Below, one piece after another: positions 15,618 through 22,746 of a stretch of DNA of 64,000 nt; position 1 is the stretch's first letter; each line of letters opens with the position of its first letter. This DNA is from Zhihengliuella flava. GTDB taxonomy: Bacteria; Actinomycetota; Actinomycetes; Actinomycetales; Micrococcaceae. Location of the stretch: assembly GCF_015751895.1 (NCBI RefSeq), contig NZ_JADOTZ010000001.1:2108001-2172000 (forward strand), written 5' to 3'. Below the pieces are notes generated by a model that ran no database searches, was not told where the DNA came from, and saw only the letters and a program-made list of their open reading frames with translations. The translations under genes were made by a program, and so were the position numbers.

Positions 15618-17465
15618 ATGAGCGAGAGCTCCACCAAGCAGGTAATCGACGTGCAGTCCACGGCGCCGACGTCTCACGCAGACCTCGTCGCCTGGGTCGC
15701 CGAGGTCGCGGAGATGACGAAGCCTGCTGAGGTCTATTGGGTCGATGGCAGCCAAGCCGAATACGACCGCCTCACTGCCGAGCTGGTCCAAACGGGCACG
15801 CTGCGCAAGCTCAACGATGAGACCTTCCCGAACTCCTTCGCGGCGTTCTCCGACCCGGCCGACGTCGCCCGAGTCGAAGAGCGGACCTTCATTTGCTCGA
15901 AGGAGGAGAAGGACGCCGGCTTCACCAATAACTGGATGGACCCGGCGGAGATGAAGGGCATCCTGACGGAGCGTTTTGACGGCGCGATGGCCGGGCGCAC
16001 CATGTACGTCATCCCGTTCGTCATGGGGCCACTCGATGCGGATCAGCCGCAGTACGGTGTGGAAATTACTGACTCCGCCTACGTCGTGGCGTCCATGCGC
16101 ATTATGGCTCGGATCGGCACCGATGTCTTGCAGAAGATGGAGGCGGAGAACGCGTTCTTCGTCCCCGCGCTGCACTCTGTTGGCGCGCCGTTGGCGCCGG
16201 GGCAGGAAGACGTTCCCTGGCCGTGCAACGAGGAAAAGTGGATTGTGCACTTCCCCGAGGAGCGCTCCATCTGGTCCTACGGCTCCGGCTACGGTGGCAA
16301 CGCGCTACTGGGTAAGAAGTGCTACGCCCTGCGCATCGCCTCCGTCATCGCCCGTGACGAAGGCTGGCTGGCCGAGCACATGCTGATCCTGCGCCTGACC
16401 AGCCCCGAGGGCAAGGCCTACAACATCGCGGCCGCGTTCCCGTCTGCCTGTGGCAAGACGAACTTGGCGCTGCTCGATCCGACGATCGAAGGCTGGAAGG
16501 CCGAGACCCTGGGCGATGACATCAACTGGATGCGCATCGGCCCGGACGGCGAGCTGCGCGGCGTGAACCCCGAGTACGGGCTGTTCGGCGTCGCGCCGGG
16601 CACCGGCTGGTCTACCAACCCGAATGCCATGCGTGCCATTGCCAAGGGCAATTCGATCTTCACTAACGTCGCCCTCACCGACGACGGCGGCGTGTGGTGG
16701 GAGGGCATGACCGACGAGGTGCCGGCGCACCTCACCGACTGGCAGGGCAATGACTGGACGCCGGAGTCGGGCCGCCCGGCCGCACACCCGAACTCGCGGT
16801 TCTGCACGCCCATTGACCAGATCGACATGCTCTCCGATGAGTACTACAGCCCCAGCGGCGTGGAGATTCACGCCATTCTCTTCGGCGGCCGTCGCAAGAC
16901 GACGATCCCGTTGGTGACGGAGGCGCGCAGCTGGGCCAACGGTGTGTTCATGGGCTCCACGCTGTCCTCGGAGACGACGGCCGCCGCCGCGGGTGCCGTC
17001 GGCGTCGTGCGCCGCGACCCCATGGCGATGCTGCCGTTCATCGGGTACAACGCCGGGGACTACCTCAACCACTGGGACAAGATCTCCGGCCAGCTCTCTG
17101 AAGAGCGGCGTCCGAAGATCTTCCTGGTGAACTGGTTCCGCCGCACCGCGGACGGCGGGTTCGCCTGGCCGGGCTTCGGCGAGAACAGTCGCGTGCTCAA
17201 GTGGGTCACCGAGCGAATCGAGGGGCAGGGTCAGGCGCAGCAGACGCCGATCGGGCAGGTGCCCACCCCTGAGGCGCTCGATCTGACCGGCTTGGCGGAT
17301 TACACGGCCGACGACGTCGCTGCCGCCGTCGCCGTCGACTCGGAGGAGTGGAAGGCGGAGATCGCCGACATCGAGAAGTGGTACGCGAACTTCGGCGCTG
17401 CGCTGCCGCAGTCGCTTCAGGATGAGATTGCCGGGCTCAAGGACCGTTTCAGCACCTCGGCCTAA
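15618..17465 (+). CDS. pckG: Phosphoenolpyruvate carboxykinase (GTP)
   Basis: Converts oxaloacetate and GTP to phosphoenolpyruvate, GDP and CO2, the entry step of gluconeogenesis. 615 residues, the usual length. The nucleotide P-loop FPSACGKTN is at about residue 274, followed by GDDINWM (metal/nucleotide binding), and [19 protein letters not shown] marks the GTP-type enzyme. The ATG at 15618 was chosen because GGAGGG ends 8 nt upstream; an ATG two codons earlier is too close to that site. The 311-bp upstream gap carries three palindromic elements, so control by several regulators is likely. A terminator follows. Confidence 0.97.
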   Translation: MSESSTKQVIDVQSTAPTSHADLVAWVAEVAEMTKPAEVYWVDGSQAEYDRLTAELVQTGTLRKLNDETFPNSFAAFSDPADVARVEERTFICSKEEKDAGFTNNWMDPAEMKGILTERFDGAMAGRTMYVIPFVMGPLDADQPQYGVEITDSAYVVASMRIMARIGTDVLQKMEAENAFFVPALHSVGAPLAPGQEDVPWPCNEEKWIVHFPEERSIWSYGSGYGGNALLGKKCYALRIASVIARDEGWLAEHMLILRLTSPEGKAYNIAAAFPSACGKTNLALLDPTIEGWKAETLGDDINWMRIGPDGELRGVNPEYGLFGVAPGTGWSTNPNAMRAIAKGNSIFTNVALTDDGGVWWEGMTDEVPAHLTDWQGNDWTPESGRPAAHPNSRFCTPIDQIDMLSDEYYSPSGVEIHAILFGGRRKTTIPLVTEARSWANGVFMGSTLSSETTAAAAGAVGVVRRDPMAMLPFIGYNAGDYLNHWDKISGQLSEERRPKIFLVNWFRRTADGGFAWPGFGENSRVLKWVTERIEGQGQAQQTPIGQVPTPEALDLTGLADYTADDVAAAVAVDSEEWKAEIADIEKWYANFGAALPQSLQDEIAGLKDRFSTSA

Positions 17466-17475
17466 TCTCCACGCG

Positions 17476-17506
17476 GTGAGCCCCGGATGTGATTTCCGGG
17501 GCTCAC
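17476..17506 (+). terminator. Terminator of pckG
   Basis: Stem GTGAGCCCCGGA/TCCGGGGCTCAC with a short loop, followed by TGCTCTTT. Confidence 0.8.
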
Positions 17507-17567
17507 TGCTCTTTATCGGTGCGCGTCGATAGGCGATTTCGCACCTAGTCGATGGCATCATGGGGTC

Positions 17568-18095
17568 ATGATTCTCGCGCGGCTCATCCTCGGCTTGCTG
17601 ACGCTCGCACCCATGACGGGGTACGACCTCAAGAAGCACTTTGACTCCAGCATCAATCATGTGTGGAACGCGGACAAGGCGCAGATCTACCGCACGCTCA
17701 ACAAGCTGGTGGAGGACGGTTTCGCCGTCGTGGAGATCGTCCCGCAGGAAAATTATCCGGACCGCCAAGAGCACCACATCACCGCGGCCGGCCGCCGCGC
17801 GCTGGCCGAGTGGCTCCGCGATGGACTCGACCCGGAACCCGTGCGAGAACCGTTCCTGGCGCGCCTCTTCTTCTCGGGCGACCTGGAGCGGGAGCAGGTG
17901 GACGCCATGCTCCGGGCGCGCCGCTCAGAGGTGACGGACCGCATGGAGCACTACGAGGGCCAGCGGGAGGACCTCGGCGACGTCAGCGGGTTCGATCGCC
18001 GCGCCTATCTCATGGCCGCCACGCTGGAACGGGAAATCGCCCGGACTGAGGCGGAGCTGAAGTGGCTGCGCCGTGTGGAACGGAACCTGCCATGA
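17568..18095 (+). CDS. PadR-family transcriptional regulator
   Basis: 175 residues. It has an N-terminal PadR winged helix (LGLLTLAPMTGYDLKKHFD, then QIYRTLNKLVEDGFAVV) and a C-terminal Vir-like helical dimerisation domain (REQVDAMLRARRSEV onward). PadR proteins are usually ligand-responsive repressors of a neighbouring gene. Here the ATG of the downstream hydrolase-fold gene overlaps its stop codon, so that gene is the obvious target or effector partner. CATCAT, 6 nt before the ATG, is a weak leaderless-type -10. Confidence 0.9.
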   Translation: MILARLILGLLTLAPMTGYDLKKHFDSSINHVWNADKAQIYRTLNKLVEDGFAVVEIVPQENYPDRQEHHITAAGRRALAEWLRDGLDPEPVREPFLARLFFSGDLEREQVDAMLRARRSEVTDRMEHYEGQREDLGDVSGFDRRAYLMAATLEREIARTEAELKWLRRVERNLP

Positions 18096-18913
18096 GCCAG
18101 CCCGTCACCGCCATACCGCAGGATGACTACCCTGAGGTCCACGCCACCCGACGGCCGCGTTCCGACGGCGGAGCCCAGCGCACCCTCGTGCTCGTGCACG
18201 ATGGAGCTGCCGCGAACTGGTCCTGGCACCGTCAGGTCGAAGCCTTTGGAGATTACCGCGTCTTGACGCCGAACCTACCCGGCTACGGCAGCCGCCGCGG
18301 CGAATCATGGCAGGGCCTCGCCAGTGCCGGCGAAGACCTGGCGGCATTCATCGCCGAGCGGGTCGACGCGGGACGGGTTGACGTGGCGGGTTTAGGCCTC
18401 GGTGCGCTCGCGGTGCTGCATGTCATGGCGCACCACGCGGAGCTGTTGGACGCCGTCGTTCTCACCGGGGTGCCGGTACCGAGGCCCAGCGTGGCGGCCC
18501 GCCGGGCAGCGGCGGCCCGAGGTCGATTCCCCGGGGCCCATCGTGCTGGCGGGACCTGGTTCGCGAGGGTGCAGGCCGGCGCCTACGGTGCGGTGGATGG
18601 GCTGGTGAATGACGCCGCCGCGGCGGAGACGGTGGCGGCCGTAGCGCAGGAGAATTATGCGGAGGTCCTCACCGGCGAGCTCGCGGCGTTCGGCGGAGAC
18701 ACCCTCGTTCTGGCCGGCGCCAAAGAGCCCGCCCACATTCAGCGCGGCGTCGCACGGTTGCAGGAGGCGCTCCCCGCGGCGCAGGCGGCGCGTGTCCCCG
18801 GGGTGCACCACGCATGGAACCTCGAGGAGCCGGTGCTGTTCAACGCCGTGCTGCGGCGTTGGCTGGAGCGGCGGCAGCTGCACCCCCGGTTGGCGGCCGA
18901 GGGCGAGCACTAG
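18092..18913 (+). CDS. Alpha/beta-hydrolase-fold protein lacking the nucleophile serine
   Basis: 273 residues with a recognisable alpha/beta hydrolase fold: TLVLVHDGAAANWSWH at the oxyanion region, then LTPNLPGYG, and a histidine in VPGVHHAWN (His239/240). The nucleophile elbow, normally G-x-S-x-G, reads GLGLG at residues 100-104, so the catalytic Ser is Gly102. The usual acid (GxxDP) is replaced by AGAKEP. Either the protein is a non-catalytic binder, perhaps sensing a ligand for the PadR regulator, or it uses unusual chemistry. ATG at 18092 overlaps the padR stop (ATGA). Convergent with hmp, 6 nt apart. Confidence 0.8.
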   Translation: MSQPVTAIPQDDYPEVHATRRPRSDGGAQRTLVLVHDGAAANWSWHRQVEAFGDYRVLTPNLPGYGSRRGESWQGLASAGEDLAAFIAERVDAGRVDVAGLGLGALAVLHVMAHHAELLDAVVLTGVPVPRPSVAARRAAAARGRFPGAHRAGGTWFARVQAGAYGAVDGLVNDAAAAETVAAVAQENYAEVLTGELAAFGGDTLVLAGAKEPAHIQRGVARLQEALPAAQAARVPGVHHAWNLEEPVLFNAVLRRWLERRQLHPRLAAEGEH

Positions 18914-18919
18914 GACGCC

Positions 18920-20095
18920 CTAGTTGGTCAACCAGAGGTCTGGGCCGAAGACCTCGTAGCTGATGCGGTGTGCCGCAACACCAGCGTCCACCAGTTGGGA
19001 GCGGGCCGCGCGCATGAACGGAAGCGGACCGCACAGGTAGGCCTGAGCGTCGACGGGCAGGTCAAGGTCATCGAACCGCATGGGCGAGGCGGAGGCGTCG
19101 GGCGAGCCGGTTGTGTCTCCGAGCCACAGGCGCAGCTCGGCGTGCGGCAGCGCGTCAACGTGCGCCCGCATTTGCTCCTCGAGCGCCCAATGATGCCGAT
19201 GGGACTCGGAGTGGAGGACGATGACGCGGCGCTCGCTGCCGATCGCGGCCAGAGCGCTCAGCGCGGCCGCGGCTGGCGTGCAGCCAATACCGGCCGTCGC
19301 CAATATGAGCGGCGATGTCTGGTCCGGGTCCAGTGTGAGGTCGCCGTACGGATTCGACAGTTCGACGACGTCGCCGATGGCAAGGTGATGGTGGAGGACG
19401 CCGGAGACCTCGCCAGCGTCGTCGAGCTTGACCGTGATGCGGCGTTCGTTGGGTTCGGTGACGGCATCAGAGAGGGTGTACTGCCGCACTTGGCGGAGGT
19501 CCCCGGGTAACTGCACGCGCAGCGAGACGTACTGACCCGGCAGTGCCGCGCTCGGTGGCGTGCTGTCCCCGGGAGTGAAGTGGAGTGTCACGGCGCGAGT
19601 CCCCGCGGGGCGCCTAGCGGTCAGGATCCAAGGTGACCACGGCTGAGTATTGGCTTGCTGTGCGGTCAGGCCGCGTTCGATTTTGATGAGTGCATCGGCC
19701 ATGAGCCAATACACCTCGGTCCAGGCATCGGCGACCTCCTCCGTGACGGCGTCTCCGAGCACCCGTGCGATGGCCCCGAAGAGGTAGTGGTAGACCACCT
19801 CATACTGGTCTTCCGTGATGCCGAGGGAAGCGTGCTTGTGGGCAATGCGGGAGAGCACGGCTTCCGGAAGACTGTCGGGATGGGCGAGCAGGTGCGTGGC
19901 GAATGCGGCGATCGATCCGGCGAGGGCTTGCTGCTGCGCCCCGTTGCGCTGGTTGGAGCGGCTAAACAGGCCGTCGAGTAATTCCGGGTGGGCCGCGAAG
20001 AGGTCTGCGTAGAACGTCCGCGTGATCTCCTCGAGGTGCTCCCCGACGACGGGCAGCGTGGCTTCGATCACCGGGCGGGACTTTGCCGAAAGCAT
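18920..20095 (-). CDS. hmp: Flavohemoglobin (nitric oxide dioxygenase)
   Basis: Oxidises NO to nitrate with O2 and NAD(P)H. 391 residues in three domains. The globin domain (about 1-140) has Tyr B10 in TFYADLF and the proximal His in AHKHASLGI. The FAD domain has RQYTLSD (RxYS-type motif). The NAD(P) domain has GIGCTP and ends SYEVFGPDLWL. The promoter region carries an inverted repeat (20117-20137) just downstream of nsrR, the gene for the NO-sensing Rrf2 repressor, on the same strand. This is a classic NO-detoxification unit. Confidence 0.96.
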   Translation of the reverse strand: MLSAKSRPVIEATLPVVGEHLEEITRTFYADLFAAHPELLDGLFSRSNQRNGAQQQALAGSIAAFATHLLAHPDSLPEAVLSRIAHKHASLGITEDQYEVVYHYLFGAIARVLGDAVTEEVADAWTEVYWLMADALIKIERGLTAQQANTQPWSPWILTARRPAGTRAVTLHFTPGDSTPPSAALPGQYVSLRVQLPGDLRQVRQYTLSDAVTEPNERRITVKLDDAGEVSGVLHHHLAIGDVVELSNPYGDLTLDPDQTSPLILATAGIGCTPAAAALSALAAIGSERRVIVLHSESHRHHWALEEQMRAHVDALPHAELRLWLGDTTGSPDASASPMRFDDLDLPVDAQAYLCGPLPFMRAARSQLVDAGVAAHRISYEVFGPDLWLTN

Positions 20096-20116
20096 GGATT
20101 CTCACTTCATCATTTT

Positions 20117-20137
20117 ACTTGCACCTTGTATGCAAGT
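20117..20137 (-). promoter_or_regulatory. Predicted NsrR operator upstream of hmp
   Basis: ACTTGCA-N7-TGCAAGT, a perfect 7-bp inverted repeat 22 nt before the hmp start and downstream of the nsrR coding region. Size and spacing fit an Rrf2-family dimer. Confidence 0.65.
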
Positions 20138-20182
20138 TTTATGAATCATTTCTACAGCGCGTAGAAGTGTGAGGCAAATCGG

Positions 20183-20638
20183 CTAGCGCGCGCTATCGGT
20201 GGGGGCCTGGGGCGGCAAGAGGTTCACGGCTTGTGCCGGGGTGGTCGCCGACAGGTCGTGCACCGTGAGCGGGTCTAGCTCAGCATAGAACGCCTCGCGG
20301 GCCCGTCGGAGGGCCACGCGAAGCCGGCACCCGGCCAAGAGAGGGCACGGGGTGTCGCCTGTGGTGCAATCGACGACGTCGAGCTGCTCATCGAGGCTGC
20401 GCAACAGCTCGCCGACGCTCAGCTGGAGACCTCGCGGGGAGATGGTCGCGCCACCGGCACGTCCGCGGGCCACGTCGACGGCTCCGCGGCGGCGAAGTTC
20501 AAGGACGGCCTTCGTGACGTGGTGATAGGGCACGCCGATCGCCTCGGCAATTTCGCGACTAGTTCGCTGCTCAGCCGGCCGGGAACCAAGCAGCATGAGG
20601 GTGCGTAAGCACACGTCGCCGAAGGCGTTGAGTTTCAT
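20183..20638 (-). CDS. nsrR: Rrf2-family NO-sensing repressor NsrR
   Basis: 151 residues. N-terminal winged helix (SREIAEAIGVPYHHVTKAVL, recognition helix, and a GRAGGATI wing). Three cysteines, Cys91, Cys98 and Cys104, are spaced C-x6-C-x5-C as in NsrR proteins that bind a [4Fe-4S] cluster and release DNA on nitrosylation. The neighbouring hmp gene and the inverted repeat between them support NsrR over IscR or RirA. The start MKLNAFGD is the conserved family N-terminus. Confidence 0.9.
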   Translation of the reverse strand: MKLNAFGDVCLRTLMLLGSRPAEQRTSREIAEAIGVPYHHVTKAVLELRRRGAVDVARGRAGGATISPRGLQLSVGELLRSLDEQLDVVDCTTGDTPCPLLAGCRLRVALRRAREAFYAELDPLTVHDLSATTPAQAVNLLPPQAPTDSAR

Positions 20639-20696
20639 GGGGATGAGGCAACGTGGGGATCGGCCGGTGGGCGCCAGCCGATCCCCACGGCGTCGG

Positions 20697-21173
20697 TTAG
20701 TCCCAGATCTTCAGTTCGCTGGCCTCGGTGGCCGGCTCGTCGAACGTCCACACCGGTTCATCGGCTTCCGGAGACGGCGGCGTGTAGGCCTGCACCACGG
20801 CGACGGCGCCACCAGCGCTGTGCTCGGCTGCGGCATGGATCGCGTCCCCGCCGGTCTCGAGCAGCGTCACGTCGGAGATCATGGCCACGGCCTTGAAGTC
20901 CTCCTTCTGCTGCGTCAAGAGCTCCGTCAAGTCCTTCATCATCACGTCGGCGTCAATGTCCGCCTCGGGGTTCTCCGTGTCCTCGGGCGGCTGCACGGCG
21001 AGTAGACGCATTTCGCCCTCATCGCTGGACTCCGTTGACAGGCCCACCGCGAACGGCAGGAACACGCCGTGCGCCTCCAACTGCTCGCGGGCGATGCCCA
21101 GGGAGGTGCCGAGCAGACGGTTGAGGTCGTCGTGGGCCTCGGTGCCGAGTTCGGCAATACGGTTTTCGCTCAT
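20697..21173 (-). CDS. Conserved hypothetical protein coupled to manB
   Basis: 158 residues, acidic, no signal peptide or membrane span. AGGAG precedes the ATG, which also overlaps the manB stop codon (ATGA), so it is translated from the manB message. An N-terminal helical segment (ELGTEAHDDLNRLLG) is followed by alternating beta-like stretches with VAMISDVTLL and AVAVVQAY. No family recognised with confidence. Co-translation with a phosphohexomutase suggests a related cytoplasmic role, but that is inference only. Confidence 0.75.
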   Translation of the reverse strand: MSENRIAELGTEAHDDLNRLLGTSLGIAREQLEAHGVFLPFAVGLSTESSDEGEMRLLAVQPPEDTENPEADIDADVMMKDLTELLTQQKEDFKAVAMISDVTLLETGGDAIHAAAEHSAGGAVAVVQAYTPPSPEADEPVWTFDEPATEASELKIWD

Positions 21174-22594
21174 GATTCGCTCCTGACGGTGTTGAGCACG
21201 AGGTCTTTGATCTCTTCCATCGTGTCACGGTCACTGGCTTCGCCGTTATAGCGCAGGAAGGGCTCGGTGTTGGACGGGCGCAGGTTGAACCACCAAGAGC
21301 CGTCGATTGCACTGATCGTGGTCCCGTCCATGGTGTCGATTCTCACGTCGCCGTGCTGTGCCCCGTCGGCTGTGAAGAGGTCGACGACGGCCTGCGTGGC
21401 CGCAGCCTTGTCCTGCACCTGGGAATTGATCTCGCCCGAGGCGACGTACGGGGCGAACTCCTCGGCGAGCTCGGACAGCGCCTGGTCCTGCTCCCCAAGG
21501 GCCGCGAGGACGTGCATCGCGGCGAGCATTCCGGTGTCTGCGTTGAAGAAGTCACGGAAGTAGTAGTGCGCGGAGTGTTCGCCACCGAACACGCCACCTT
21601 CAGCGGCCATGACGGCCTTGATGAAGGAGTGCCCCACACGGGTCACTACCGGGCGCCCGCCCTCGGCTGTGACGAGCTCCGGGACCGCGCGGGAGGTGAT
21701 GAGGTTGTGAATGATGACCGGTTCGGACTCGCCGGCAGCCTTCGCACGGGCGATCTCGCGCCGGGCCACGAGTGCGGTGATGGCCGAGGGGGTGACGGGT
21801 TCGCCCCGTTCGTCGATGACGAAGCACCGGTCCGCGTCGCCGTCGAACGCCAGCCCCACATCGGCCCCGTGCCGGACGACGGCGGCCTGCAGGTCCCGCA
21901 GGTTCTCGGGCTCGAGCGGGTTCGCCGGGTGATTCGGGAACGTGCCGTCTAGTTCGAAGTACAGCGGCTCAATGGTTAACGGCAGCGCGGGCAGGACCGT
22001 CTGGCCCAGAACAGCCGGCGTGGTCATTCCGCCCATACCGTTGCCGGCGTCGACGACGACCTTGAGCGGGCGAATCGCGGACAGGTCCACGAGTGAGCGC
22101 AGGTAGGCCGCATATTCCGCCAAGACGTCGACCTCGGTCACGCCTCCGCCGTCGACCGGTTCCGGCAGGGAGGACTCCAGGTACTGCAGCGCGAGATCGC
22201 GGATCTCGAACAACCCCGTGTCGGCAGAGATCGGCACGGCGCCTGCCCGGGCCATTTTCATCCCGTTGTACTCGGCTGGGTTATGGCTCGCGGTGAAGAC
22301 CACCCCCGCAGCGTTACGGACACCGCAGGCGAAGTAGAGCTCATCCGTGGAAATGAGGCCCAGTAGCTCGACCCGCCCACCGCGGTCAGCCGCGCCGCGA
22401 GCGAAGGCCGCCGCGAATTCTGGCGAGGACTCTCGCATGTCATGACCCACCAGCACGGTCTGCCCGGCGAGGCCGAGCGTCTCGACGAACGCGGCCCCGA
22501 CCGCCTCAGACGTCTCAGCCGTCAGTTGCTCGCCGACTAGGCCACGCACGTCGTAGGCCTTGAACGCTTCACTCAGATTCCCGATAGTTTTCAC
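21170..22594 (-). CDS. manB: Phosphomannomutase/phosphoglucomutase
   Basis: Alpha-D-phosphohexomutase, 474 residues, interconverting 1- and 6-phosphates of mannose or glucose for nucleotide-sugar synthesis. The active-site phosphoserine loop is TASHNPAEYNG, the metal loop DGDADRC, the sugar loop GGEHSAHYYF and the phosphate-binding loop RPSNTEPFLRY. The GTG at 22594 gives the expected N-terminus (MKTIGNLSEAFKAYDVRG) and is preceded by TAGCAT 7 nt upstream. The frame stays open about 100 codons further, but that extension shows no conserved sequence. Confidence 0.95.
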   Translation of the reverse strand: MKTIGNLSEAFKAYDVRGLVGEQLTAETSEAVGAAFVETLGLAGQTVLVGHDMRESSPEFAAAFARGAADRGGRVELLGLISTDELYFACGVRNAAGVVFTASHNPAEYNGMKMARAGAVPISADTGLFEIRDLALQYLESSLPEPVDGGGVTEVDVLAEYAAYLRSLVDLSAIRPLKVVVDAGNGMGGMTTPAVLGQTVLPALPLTIEPLYFELDGTFPNHPANPLEPENLRDLQAAVVRHGADVGLAFDGDADRCFVIDERGEPVTPSAITALVARREIARAKAAGESEPVIIHNLITSRAVPELVTAEGGRPVVTRVGHSFIKAVMAAEGGVFGGEHSAHYYFRDFFNADTGMLAAMHVLAALGEQDQALSELAEEFAPYVASGEINSQVQDKAAATQAVVDLFTADGAQHGDVRIDTMDGTTISAIDGSWWFNLRPSNTEPFLRYNGEASDRDTMEEIKDLVLNTVRSES

Positions 22595-22601
22595 GCTTCC
22601 G

Positions 22602-22607
22602 ATGCTA
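22602..22607 (-). promoter_or_regulatory. Candidate leaderless -10 element for manB
   Basis: TAGCAT on the minus strand, 7 nt before the GTG. Confidence 0.5.
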
Positions 22608-22734
22608 GCCGTTATGGGTGGACCTTGGCTGTTGATGATGGCAGAGCGGGCCGTGATTCCTGCCTCGGGGTGGGAGAGGGGGAGTTCATCCACAGCCTCC
22701 CGTGACCGCAGGGATTCTTGTGGGGTGCGGCTGA

Positions 22735-22740
22735 CATACT
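22735..22740 (+). promoter_or_regulatory. Candidate leaderless -10 element for recQ
   Basis: CATACT, 6 nt before the ATG; one mismatch to TANNNT. Confidence 0.35.
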
Positions 22741-22746
22741 GGCGGC

